From positions 20,040,931 through 20,104,930 of the forward strand of contig CAIIXF020000003.1 of assembly GCA_903813345.2 (NCBI GenBank): a stretch of 64,000 nucleotides of DNA. Direction: 5' to 3'. The DNA comes from Owenia fusiformis. Lineage: Eukaryota; Annelida; Polychaeta; Sabellida; Oweniidae. Every line of letters begins with the position of its first letter. Position 1 is the first letter of the stretch. Positions 1 to 13,200 of this stretch are shown here, one piece after another. Made by a program: the position numbers and the translations under genes. Below the pieces are notes generated by a model, which saw only the letters and a list, made by a program, of their open reading frames with translations, ran no database searches and was not told where the DNA came from.

Positions 1-801
1 AAGAATCTCTTATTATCTTGTATTTAGCACAAATAACATCCCTTTTGTTATTTTGACTACAAAGCTTGTGATATTTCCCCACAAAACATGATTTATTGAG
101 ATAAGTCTGTCAACCTCTGAAATGTTATTTTTGTGCACTCTTTGAGGTCAACTGACCATGACCGTTTTGATGTACCGTGTGCCAAGTTAATATTTATTCT
201 GGCGCTAAATCAAAAAGTTGTTGTTTCAAACTACTACGAAGGTTGAACCAAAGTATAAATATAGATTAGTTTCACATTTGCATGCATTCCAATGGCCAAA
301 TTAATATTTTTAATTTATTGAACTTCACAAAAAGAAATACAGATGTCCAGTGTTATGTGTCCTATCTGAGATAAGTTATCAGAAAATGAACATGTGGCCA
401 AACACTAAAGTACATGTAGTCTCAACCATCAGCAGTCCTTTCATTTGATTTGGTTTGTGGTACATTTGTCGACCTTTGAAGCAAAATCTGCCTTCTTAAA
501 AAGCCTATTTTATTTATTTATTCTGATAATTTGCCTGTGTTTCATATGTTATCCATAAAATAACAGTGAAAATGCTTGGCTGGACAAAAGTCTATTTTAT
601 TTTTTTATTTTGATAATTTGCCTGTTCTTCATATGTTATCTATAAAATGACAGTGTTTGACTGCACAGATGTTAACTGCGGGATACATGAACATGACTGT
701 AAAACAAACATACTTGTCTTGTAGTACATGTACTTTTATCATTTGCACTCTAACTTGTCGATTACACTTTACATTTTGGTAATTTGTTGGATAGAACGAA
801 C
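1..801 (+). other. 5' flank of dehydrogenase exon 1A; paralogous segment
   Basis: No coding signal seen. Bases about 300-670 are a diverged copy of about 15770-16030: both contain 'gagataag-tatcagaaaatg', 'ggtttgtggtacatttg' and 'gacctttgaagcaaa' in the same order. A shorter internal duplication (about 500-560 and 590-650) repeats a T-rich stretch followed by 'catatgttat-cataaaat'. The region presumably holds the promoter and 5'UTR of the exon 1A transcript, but no TATA box or other element could be singled out. Confidence 0.5.
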
Positions 802-1204
802 ATGAGTAATGCAAATAAACCATATGTATTTATGTATGCATTACAAGAAGAGAATGTTAAAATTGGAACATTTCCTAAACAACTTGAGGATATATTGAAG
901 GAGAATTTGAACATAATAACCTGGAAGATGATACAAAATGACAGATCTTTATGTGAAAAAATTCAAGGCGCTCTTTGGGGCAAGAAAAAGCCTCCGATAG
1001 ATGTATGGTCAATTGTTGAGCACCTGGATATGTTCCCAAACCTAAAGGTGGTTGCAAATTATGGTGTTGGAAAGGAACATATTCCAATAAAGGAGTTTAG
1101 CCAAAGGGGTATAAGAGCATCAAATACAAGTGGAAGTTGTAGTGCAGCATGTGCTGACTTTGCTTTGGGGCATATATTAGCAGTTGCACGCAATCTTAAA
1201 TCAG
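802..1204 (+). CDS. Dehydrogenase alternative first coding exon 1A
   Basis: ATG at 802 (MSNANK), 134 codons plus one base, donor G|gtactg. It encodes the N-terminal part of the substrate-binding domain. The family loop N-x-G-V-G-x-D-H is here NYGVGKEH, with Glu for Asp, and the usual TPDVL stretch is replaced by [13 protein letters not shown]. It is diverged from exon 1B but clearly homologous (both have LDMF-NLKV, the G-V-G loop, the ARNLK end and the same phase). It could give a different substrate preference, or be decaying; it has no stop or frameshift. Confidence 0.75.
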
Positions 1205-4200
1205 GTACTGTAGTACTATGAGAAACTGTAAATGATGGAATAAATATTAAGAAAATACATTTGATTTTTACCAGTTACTATTTTTCTTTTCAGATTAGGA
1301 TTTAAAAAGAGCACATGGGGATCCTATAAATCATTTCTTTACTTCCATACACTAATGCAGGCCTGTCAACTGTCCCGCAATTTGCGTATTTGTCACGCAT
1401 TTGCTGAAGAATTTGAAGTCACGCCAGTTATTCTTGCGTGACAGAAAGTGTCACGCAAATACGCATTTTACCTGGTAATTGTCAAGCAAAATATTTCTGC
1501 AGAAAAATTTCTAAAAAAGATCGTCTACACAGCAAAAATACGAACGCCGAAAAAAAACGTACGCATTTCGTTCGAACTTTTCACGCGAATTACGTATATG
1601 TCACGCATTCCGTTCAAAATATTTCGTACCAACCCCCCCCCCCCCCCCCCCCCCCCCGTTGATGGATGTTTGAAACGCGAGCGTAGCGAGGTGTTCAAAA
1701 TTTGGCAAGATGTAATAAAATTTAAACCAAGGTGTTCAAAATTTGGATCAAGGTGTTCAGATTTGGACCAAGGTGTCCACATTTTGAGGGGAGGTGTTCA
1801 ACATTTCCAAGTCACTCATGTTAGGTGTTCCCAAGTTGACAGGCCTGCTAATGCGTGTTAAGAATATTTGTTTCAGGACTTTTGAGTACTGTAGGAGTAT
1901 ATGAAATATGCATTTATAAAAATATAGTATAAGCCTGTGCTACTTCAAAGGATGTTTTGTCATGAGAAAGCACAAAATGCAATATTGAAAAACAGGTTTT
2001 CAATAATCTTTCAACAATACCATCCACCATATAGATGTCAGAAAGTAACATTGTAATTATACCATATAGTTATCCTTTCATTCATCCAAATACAGAGTGA
2101 CCTTTAAAAAGGAGACCACTGAGGTAGGCAATATCTCCTAAACTAGACTAGTGACATTGATAAAATTTTGCACGTACCAGAACAGTTCTATGGAAATTTG
2201 TTCCTGAAAGTTTCAATATAACCAGTCAACTGGTTCAGGAACTGTGATCATTTATATAACATGCTCCAAATGGCCGCAATTGAGCAAAAGGCAGAGCTGG
2301 ATTCATATGGCAAAATTGTCAATTACCCTCACCTCAGTCAACCCTTATTATGGTATTCGTTTAGCAGTGATTGCTTCCTTTAGGTCAGCAATTGTCTGGG
2401 GATTGTCTTAGTGTACATTGTCTATCAATAGCCCTACAAAAAGAAATCATGTGGATTAAAATTAGGGATGTATGGAGATGAAGGATTATCTGACCTATGG
2501 CTTATGATTCTGTTGCCAAAGAGCTAATTTAGCCAATCTAGTGAGTTAATTTAGGTATAGGGAATAGTGCCATCTTACCAAAACCACTATATGACACAAT
2601 TAAATCCCACATGACAACCAAGGGCTGCCCAAAACTTCCTTAGGATGGTACTGTAACTGACTGGCGCCACTGAGTTGTAAGCCATATGTCAGATAATCCT
2701 TCATCTCCATATATCCCCAACCTGAATCCACTTGATTTGTTTTTTTAGGGTTATTTGAAAAACAATGTTGACAAGAAAAATCCTCAGACAATTGCTGACT
2801 TGAAGAAGGCAATCCAGGCTAAATGTAATGTCATAATAAGTTTGAATGGGGCAAGGGTAATTGGCAATTTTGCCATATGAATCTAGCTCTGCCTTTTGCT
2901 CAAGTGCGGCCATCTGGAGCATGTTATGTAAATGATTACACTTTCTGAACCAGTTGACTGGTTATATTGAAACTTTCGGGAACAATATTCCATAGAACAG
3001 TCCTGGTGTGTGCAAATTTTCATTGATGTCACTTGTCTAGTTTAGGAAATATTGCCTACTTCAATGGTCTCCTTTTCTTCCAGTCACCCTGTATACTAAA
3101 GTGATGTATAACAGAGCTGTCAAGTGTCCCGCGAATGGCGGGATTTTCCCGCGAATTTGGTCAAAATTTGGCTAATTCGCGTGTCCCGCAATGTCCCGCA
3201 AATGTCGGCTGTAACCTCCGCGAATTTTCAAAATTGTAACAATTCCCGAGGCTAAATAATTGTGACTATCTTGTGATATAAGAAGCTAAGTTTTTTCGCT
3301 TTTGAGGAGTCAAGTTTACCTAATATGAAAAGTGCTGCCAAACTCCTAGTGCATCGATCATCGAAGACTGCTTTTGGAAAGGGAATACATAAAACTGTGA
3401 TTTTGATCCAAATAACACCATAGTTGGCTTCTCAAGTACCTAGTATGCCGTTATTTGGTATCAAAAGAGGAAGAGAGTGCATTTTCATTTTAATTACGAA
3501 AATTGGGATGTTTGTCACGAATAGTTCCAACGTTGGCCTTTTTACTACGCGTGTCACAGCCTTCATCTCATCAGAATTGAGCAAATGTTAGCACGCGCAA
3601 ACGCGAGTTCCAATAAATGGACAATGATATTTCGAAAAGAAACCTGACTCTCTATAATTTGATGTAGATTAATCGAACCCCTATATGAATAGGTACATTT
3701 TAATATATAACACTATGTGGGGAGGGGGGGGGGTAAATGTTTCATAGTAGGTCACGAACGCCATAAGTGCAAGGTATTGTTCAGAATTTTTGAATTTCGT
3801 GTTGGATTACGTCACACCTAAAGCGTGTTTTTTTGATAGTTTAATAATATTTCTATGCGTATTGTGTAGAATTGTGTTGACGTTTAAAGTTAAGTGCATT
3901 ATATTTGATAAATCAGTATCTGAAAGTTGATTTGAGTACTTTTACATTAAGCCCCAATCACGTAAATTCCTTGAATGTCCTGCGGCATCCCGCAAATTTA
4001 GGTGGATGTCCCGCAAAATCCCGCAAATTTAGGGCACTTTGTCTTAAAAAATCTGTCCCTCTATGAAGTCTTTGGTGGTTACCCTGTTAACTGTTCCGCA
4101 ATTAGCGTGCTTGTCTTTCGAATGGTCCCGCGAAATCCCGCTAATTTGATCAAAATTTGACCAAAATCCCGCGAATTTTTGGCACTGGGTCTAAAAAATC

Positions 4201-7200
4201 TGTCCCGCGAGAAAATCTTTGGGGGTTGACAGTACTGTGTATAAATAATGTAATCATGATTTAACTTCTCTTTTGTAAGATGTTGATAGTCCTGAAAAGG
4301 ACTGTTTGATGTACTGTGCTGATACTACTGCTCTGCTCCTCACACAGCATAAAAGGAAAATTAAACAAATTCTTCATCATTTTCAAAGAAGGAATACTCA
4401 GACTCATCATCAGAATCCTAGGTCATCTGGTCAACTTTACTCTTGAGGTCCTCAACTACAGCAGCCATCTCAGTTGCATAGTGGTAAAACATCATCTTCA
4501 TGTTGCTGAGTGTTGATATCTGTAGACGCAGGGAGTACCGATGAGCCTCTCTCTGGTGTAGTTTGGCTTGCTGGTAGCGTAATTCCACCATCTTTGCCTT
4601 GTCATCAATCAGCAGCAGTTGGTCACATGCCCTGGTGAATTTTCTGTAGGCAACATTCAGTTGTTCAGTAGTTTGCTCCAAATCATGGCTGTTATCTCTC
4701 TCTGGCACTCCATAGGCTTCAGATTCTTGTATAGAGTAGGAATCCATTGTGTATGTGTGCCTTAGAGTTGTGATGTGATTGCTAGGCAAATCAGATCAGT
4801 AATGACTTCAACAAAAATCAAAACAGTATTTATACTGCTCTAGAGGAAACGAATGTCACTTCAAAGAAATATTGATATCAGATAGTTTAAAACATCAAGA
4901 GCAAACTTCAAACAGTGAAAATTCAAACATTGACATCAGGCAGTTTAAAACATCAAGAGCAAACCCCAAACAATGGTTTTATATTTTGACACCAAACAGT
5001 GTATTGCACTCACTTCAGACATTGACATCAGACAGTTTATAACACTCACTTCAAACATTGACATTAGACACTTTATTACACTCACTTCAAACATTGACAT
5101 CAAACAGTTTAAACATCAGGAGCAAATTTTAAATGTTGAAATCGAACTTTGACAGTTTGAAACAGTTTAAAAACATAAAATACAGTTATAACAATAACTG
5201 AACCCAGACACCAAATAGTTTATAACGCTCACTTCAAACGTTGACATTTTCAAATACAGTTATAACAAATACAATAAATTAGTATTATTACTATATTAGA
5301 CATCACATTTTTTGTCAAAAAAAATCACAAAATCTGACATCAGACACTTTAAAATTGGATCATGGAAGAAAACCTCAACAATTTTGGAAATTTTAACCTC
5401 AAACTGCAAACAGTATAATTTCAAACACAAGCTGACATTAGACTAATGTGTTGGCTCACGAGTTCAAGTGGCAGTTCATAAACAAAATATAAGTGTTTTC
5501 TTAGATTTTTTTTATTGAAAGACTCCAGAATTTTTAAGGAAACTCCTGTTTATGTGTCAATGCTCCATATCTTTTAAAAAGAAACTCCAGAGTTTTTAAT
5601 ATTATTACCTCAGATGTTTGTGAAGGTTAGAATCACTAGATTTTTGTGAGAAACTCCAAATTTTCAAGAGTAAACTGAGGAGTTTTTTCAAGAGATTACT
5701 TTTTACTTTTTAATTAAAAAACTGATTTTCTAGTAGATTTTTGTCCCCTATTGATTAATGGAAAATTAAGTTTTTAGTAATTTGTGCCAATTTTTTCTCA
5801 GCAAAATCTTTTCGAAAACATTGACTTTCTAGAAGTCAAGATTTTCAGATAATATTTTAACAAACCTGAGTTTTGTAAAAATTACACCAATTCTATTTTT
5901 AATAGTTATCCATTCATTTGTCTTATTATGCCGAAGTCATGGATAAAGATTATGTATCCATAATTTAAATTCTCTTTTATAAGATGTTGATACAATATAG
6001 TCCTGAAAAGGACTGTTTGGTGTACTGTGCTGACTATTTTGAATAGTTATTTTTTCATTTGTCTTATTATGCCGAAGTCATGGACAAAGATTATATGTAT
6101 TCATAAATTTACTTCTCTTTTGTAAGATGTTGAAAGTCCTGAAAAGGACTGTTTGGTGTTTGCTGATACTACTGCTCACACATTATAAAAGCAAAATTGG
6201 AGAAATCCTTTTGATTGCTGCTTCAAACTTGCATCTCACCATCCTCGTCATTTTCAAAGAAGGAATACTCAGACTCATCATCAGAATCCTTGGTCTTCAT
6301 CTGGTCAACTTTACTCTTGAGGTTCTCAACTACAGCAGCCATCTCAGTTGCATAGTGGTAGTACATCATCTTCATGTTGCTGAGTGTTGATATCTGTAGA
6401 CGCAGGGAGTACCGATGAGCCTCTCTCTGGTGTAGTTTGGCTCGCTGGTAGCGTAATTCCACCATCTTTGCCTTGTCATCAATCAACAGCAGTTGGTCAC
6501 ATGCCCTGGTGAATTTTCTGTAGGCAACATCCAGTTGTTCAGTAGTTTGCTCCAAATTATGGCTGTTATCTCTCTCTGGCACTCCATAGGCTTCAGATTC
6601 TTGTGTAGAGTAGGAATCCATTGTGTATGTGTGTCTTAGAGTTGTGATGTGATTGCTAGGCAAATCAGATCAGTAATGACTTCAACAAAAATCAAAACAG
6701 TATTTATACTGCTCTAGAGGAAACGAATGTCACTTCAAAGAAACATTGATATCAGACAGTTTAAAACAACAAGAGCAAACCTCAAACAGTGAAAATTCAA
6801 ACATTGACATCAGGCAGTTTAAAACATCAATAGCAAACCCCAAACAATGGTTTTTAACTTTGACATCAAACAGTGTATTACACTCACTTCAGACATTGAC
6901 ATCAGACTGTTTATAACACTCACTTCAAACATTGACATCAGACATTTTATTACACTCACTTCAAACATTGACATCAAACAGTTTAAACATCAGGAGCAAA
7001 TTTTAAATGTTGAAATTGAACTTTGATAGTTTGAAACAGTTTAAAAACATCAAATACAGTTATAACAATAACTGAACTCAGACAACAAATAGTTTGTAAC
7101 ACTCAATTTAAACTTGACATTTTCAAATACAAGAAGAAAACCTCAACAATTTTGGAAATTTAACCTCAAACTGCAACCAGTATAATTTCAAACACAAGCT

Positions 7201-10200
7201 GACATTAGACTAAAGTATTGGCTCACATGCCAACAAAACATTAGTGTTTACTCTGATTTTTTATTGAAAGACTCCAGAATTTTCAAGGAAACTCCTGTTT
7301 ATGTGTCAATGCTCCATATCTTTTAAAAAAAACTCCAGAGATTTTAATAATATTTCCTCGGATTTTTGTGAAGGTTAGAATCACTAGATTTTTGTGAGAA
7401 ACTCCAAATTTTCAAGAGTAAACTGAGGAGTATTTACAAGAGATTACTTTTACTTGTTAATTAAAAGTCTGATATTCTAGTAGATTTTTGTCCCTTATTG
7501 ATTAATGGAAAATTTAGTTTTTAGTAATTTGTGCCAATTTTTTCTTAGCAAAATCTTTTTGAAAACATTGATTTTTCTAGAAGTTAAGATTTTCAGATAA
7601 TATTTCAACAAATCTGATTTTTGTAAAAATTACACCGTTTCTGTTTTTAATAGTTATCCATTCATTTGTCTTATAATGCCAAAGTCATGGATAAAGATTA
7701 TGTATTCATAATTTAACTCCTCTTTTGTAAGATGTTGGTAGTCCTTGGTGTGCTGTGTTGATACAACTGCTCTGCTCCTCACATGTCACAAAAGGAAAAT
7801 TAGACAAATTCTCCATCAAAAACATGTTGATTGCTGCTTCATTCTTGCATCTCATCATCATCTTCAAAGAAGGAATACTCTGACTCATCATCAGAATCCT
7901 GGGTCTTCATCTGGTCAACTTTACTCTTGAGGTTCTCAACTACAGCAGCCCCCCAGTTGCATAGTGGTAACCTCAGATTTTTGTGAGAAACTCCAAATTT
8001 TCAAGAGTAACCTGAGGAGTATTTACAAGAGATTACTTTGACTTTTTAATTAAAAGTCTGATATTCTAGTAGATTTTTGTCCCCTATTGATTAATGGAAA
8101 ATTAAGTTTTTAGTAATTTGTGCCAATTTTTTCTCAGCAAAATCTTTTCAAAAACATTGACTTCCTAGAAGTCAAGATTTTCGGATAATATTTCAACAAA
8201 CCTGAGTTTTGTAAAAATTACACCATTTCTATTTTTAATAGTTATCTATTCATTTGTCTTATTATGCCAAAGTCATGGATAAAGATTATGTATTCATAAT
8301 TTAATTTCTCTTTTGTTAGATGTTGATAGTCCTGAAAAGGACTGTTTGGTGTACCATGCTGATACTACTGCTCTACTCTTCACACATCATTAAATTGGAG
8401 AAATCCTTAATCCAAACATGTTGATTGCTGCTTCAAACGTGCATCTCATCATCATCTTCGTCATTTTCAAAGAAGGAATACTCAGACTCATCATCACAAT
8501 CCTGGGTCTTCGTCTGGTCAACTTTACTCCTGAGGTCCTCAACTACAGCAGCCATCTCAGTTGCATAGTGGAAGAACATCATCTTCATGTTGCTGAGTGT
8601 TGATATCTGTAGACGAAGGGAGTACCGATGAGCCTCTCTTTGGTGTAGTTTGGCTCGCCGGTAGCGTAATTCCACCATCTTTGCCTTGTCGTCAATCAGC
8701 AGCAGTTGGTCACATGCCCTGGTGAATTTTCTGTAGGCAACATCCAGTTGTTCAGTAGTTTGCTCCAAATTATGGCTGTCATCTCTCTCTGGCACTCCAT
8801 AGGCTTCAGATTCTTGCATAGAGTAGGAATCCATTGTGTATGTGTTTCTTAGAGTTGTGATGTGATTGCTAGGCAAATCAGATCAGTAATGACTTCAACA
8901 AAAATCAAAACAGTATTTATACTGCTCTAGAGGAAACGAAAGACACTTCAAAGAAACATTGATATCAGACAGTTTAAAACATCAAGAGCAAACTTCAAAT
9001 AGTGAAAATTCAATCACTGACACCAGGCAGTTTAAAACATCAAGAGCAAACCCCAAACAATGGTTTTCAACTTTGACAACAAACAGTGTATTACACTCAC
9101 TTTAAACATTGACATCAAACAGTTTAAACATCAGGAGCAAACTTTGAATGTTGAAATCGAACTTTGACATCAGACAGTTTATAACACTCACTTCAAACAT
9201 TGACATTTTATTACACTGACTTCAAACATTGACATTAGATATTTTATAACACTCACTTCAAACATTGACATCAAACAGTTTAAACATCAGGAGCAAACTC
9301 TCAATGTTGAAATTGAACTTTGACCGTTTGAAACAGTTAAAAAACATCAAATACATTTATAACAATAACTGAACTCTGACACCAAACAGTTTTTAACGCT
9401 CACTTCAAACTTTGACATTTTCAAATACAGTTACAACAAATACAATAAATTAGTATTATTACTTTATTAGACATCACATTTTTTCTCAAAAAATCACAAA
9501 CTCTGACATCAGTCACTTTAAAATTTGAAGAAAACTTCAACAATTTTGGAAATTTTAACCTCAAACTGCAACCAGTATAATTTCAAACACAAGCTGACAT
9601 TAGACTAAAGTATTGGCTCAAAAGTTAAGTTGCAGTTCATAAACAAAATATTAGTGTTTACTTAGATTTTTATTGGAAGACTCAAAATTTTTTAAGGAAA
9701 CTCCTGTTTATGTGTCAATGCCTTATATCTTTTAAAAGAAACTCCAGAGTTTTTAATAATATTACCTCAGATTTTTGAGATTGTTAGAATCACTAGATTT
9801 TTGCGAGGAACTCCAAATTTTCAGGAGTCACAAGAGATTACTTTGACTTTTTGATTAAAAGTCTGATATTCTAGTAGATTTTTGTCCCCTATTGATTAAT
9901 GGAAATTAAGTTTTTAGTAATTTGTGCCAATTTTTTCTCAGCAAAATCTTTCGAAAAGATTGACTTTCTAGAAGTCAAGATTTTCTGATAATATTTCAAC
10001 AAACCTGATTTTTGTAAAAATTACACCATTTCTATTTTTAATAGTTATCCATTCATTTGTCTTTTTATGCCGAAGTCATTGATTAAGATTATGTATTCAT
10101 AATTTTACTTCTCTTTTGTAAGATGTTGATAGTCCTGAAAAGGACTGTTTGGTGTACTGTGCTGATACTACTGCTCTGCTCGTCACACATCATTAAATTG

Positions 10201-13200
10201 GAGTAATCCTTAATCCAAAACATGTTGATTACTGCTTCAAACTTGTATCTCATCATCATCTTCGTCATTTTCAAAGAAGGAATACTCAGACTCATCATCA
10301 GAATCCTGGGTCTTCATCTGGTCAACTTTACTCTTGAGGTCCTCAACTACAGCAGCCATCTCAGTTGCATAGTGGTAAAACATCATTTTCATGTTGCTGA
10401 GTGTTGATATCTGTAGACGCAGGGAGTACTGATGAGCCTCTCTCTGGTGTAGTTTGGCTCGTTGGTAGCGTAATTCCACCATCTTTGCCTTGTCGTCAAT
10501 CAGCAGCAGTTGGTCACATGCCCTGGTGAACTTTCTGTAGGCAACACCCAGTTGTTCAGTAGTTTGCTCCAAATCATGACTGTTATCTCTCTCTGGCACT
10601 CCATAGGCTTCAGATTCTTGTGTAGAGTTGGAATCCATTGTGTATGTGTGTCTTAGAGTTGTGATGTGATTGCTTGGCAAATCAGATCAGTAATGACTTC
10701 AACAAAATCAAAACAGTATTTATACTGCTCTAGAGGAAACGAATGTCACTTCAAAGAAACATTGATATCAGACAGTTTAAAACATCAAGAGCAAACTTCA
10801 AACAGTGAAAATTCAAACATTGACATCAGGCAGTTCAAAACATCAAGAGCAAACCCCAAACAATGGTTTTAAACTTTGACATCAAACAGTGTATTACACT
10901 CACTTCAGACATTGACATTAGACAGTTTATAACACTCACTTCAAACATTGACATCAGACATTTTATTACACTCACTTCAAACATTGACATCAAACAGTTT
11001 AAACTTCAGGAGCAAACTTTAAATGTTGAAATCGAACTTTGACAGTTTCAAACAGTTTAAAAACATCAAATACAGATATAACAATAACTGAACTTTTTTT
11101 TTTTTATTAAAAATATTTATTCTCTAAATTAAAATCAAATACATAATAACACTTGACACTTTTAATAAGTGTATCAGCATGAAAACATTTAAATATTAAC
11201 CTGAGTCACATGGAAATGAGAAAAAAGAACAATTAAAGATATTTACTCAGTCAAATGAGAATAAAATTGATAACAATATATAAAATCTACATATATGTTT
11301 GTCAGTAATTCAGTTCATCATATGTTGATGTCATATGAATTTAAAAATTCTTTTTAAAACATTTAATGGAAGGTGATGTTTTCAAAGAAGTTGGTAGATT
11401 ATTCCAAAGCTGAGCACCTGAATATTTTATTGAGTGTTGACCTATGATTGTTCTAAATTTTTTCATGTGAAGACAATTTTGGAATCTTGTCTCATGACAC
11501 TCAGACACCAAATAATTTATAACACTCACTTCAAACTTTGACATTTTCAAATACAGTTATAACAAATACAATAAATTAGTATTATTACTATATTAGACAT
11601 CACATTTTTTCTCAAAAAATCACAAACTCTGACATCAGACACTTTAAAATTGGAAGAAAACCTCAACAATTTTGGAAATTTTAACCTCAAACTGCAACCA
11701 GTATAATTTCAAACAAAAGCTGACATTAGACTAAAGAATTGGCTCACGAGTTCAATTGGCAGTTTATAAACAAAATATAAGTGTTTTCTAAGATTTTTTT
11801 TTTGAAAGATTCCAGAATTTTCAAGGAAACTCCTGTTTATGTGTCAATGCTCCATATCTTTTAAAAAGAAACTCCAGAGTTTTTAATATTATTACCTCAG
11901 ATTTTTGTGAAGGTTAGAATCACTAGATTTCTGTGAGAAACTCCAAATTTTTAAGAGTAAACTGAGGAGTATTTACAAGAAATTACTTTGACTTTTTAAT
12001 TAAAAGTCTGATATTCTAGACTTCTAGTAGATTTTTGTCCCCTATTGATTAATGGAAAATTAAGTTTTTAGTAATTTGTGCCAATTTTTTCTCAGCAAAA
12101 TCTTTTCAAAAACATTGACTTTCTAGATGTCAAGATTTTCGGATAATATTTCAACAAACCTGAGTTTTGTAAAAATTACACCATTTCTATTTTTAATAGT
12201 AATCCATTCATTTGTCTTATTATGCCGAAGTCATGGATAAAGATTATGTATTCATAATTTAACTCCTCTTTTGTAAGATGTTGATAGTCCTGAAAAGGAC
12301 TGTTTGGTGTGCTATGTTGATACATCTGCTCTGCTCCTCACATGTCACAAAAGGAAAATTAAACAAATTGTCCATCAAAAACATGTTGATTGCTGCTTCA
12401 AACTTGCATCTCATCATCATCTTCGTCATTTTCAAAAAAGGAATACTCAGACTCATCATCAGAATCCTGAGTCTTCATCTGGTCAACTTTACTCTTGAGG
12501 TTCTCAACTACAGCAGCCATCTCAGTTGCATAGTTGTAAAACATCATCTTCATGTTGCTGAGTGTTGATAACTGTAGACGCAAGGAGTAGCGATGAGCCT
12601 CTCTCTGGTGTAGCTTGGCTCGCTGGTACCGTAACTCCACCATCTTGGCGGAGTTGGTCACATGCCCTCGTGAATTTTCTGTAGGCAACATCCAGTTGTT
12701 CAGTAGTTTGCTCCAAATCCAGACTGCTGTCTCTCTCTGGTACTCCATAAGCTTCAGCTTCTTGCATAGAGTAGGAATCCATTGTGTCTGTGTGTTTAGA
12801 GTTGTGATGTGATTGCTAGGCAAGTCAGATCAGTAATGACTTCAACAAGAATCAAAACAGTATTTATACTGTCATTGAGGAAACTAATGTCACTTCAAAG
12901 AAACAGTGACATCAGACAGTTTGAAACATCAAGAGCAAACCTCAAACAGTGATTTCAAACTTTGACATCAGACAGTTTAAAACATCAAATACAGTTATAA
13001 CATTGACATATGACAGTTTAAAACATCAAGAGCAAATCTCAAACAATGATTTTAAACATTGACATCAGACAGTTTAAAACATCAAATACATTGTACAGTG
13101 ATAGAAATTACTATAAACTTTGACATCAAGCAGTTTATTACACTCACTTCAAACATTGTCATCAGACAGTTTAAAACATCAAATACAGTGATAGAAATTA

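Larger units (their letters stand above)
300..2080 (+). repeat. Left copy of a segmental duplication (partner 15770-16620)
   Basis: Blocks 300-670, 1358-1847 (MITE) and 1930-2080 ('gagaaagcacaaa', 'caggttttcaataatctttc', 'gccatccacca-tagatgtc') recur in the same order at 15770-16030, 16052-16497 and 16507-16620. The right copy lacks anything matching exon 1A (802-1204). Both copies are followed by members of the stem-loop gene family on the - strand. Confidence 0.75.

Noticed and set aside
1438-1861. ORFs with polyproline or polyglycine around 1640
   Set aside because: Caused by the poly-C run inside a MITE.
4748-4789. N-terminal extension ([13 protein letters not shown]) of the stem-loop family proteins
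   Set aside because: It starts with TTG and its frame is broken in copies 5 and 6; the ATG of MDSYS is kept in all.
6127-6390. + strand ORFs opposite the stem-loop genes (also 8418, 10222, 12278, 16705)
   Set aside because: Antisense shadows repeated because the units are repeated; less well preserved than the - strand frame, and TATA box and hairpin only make sense on the - strand.
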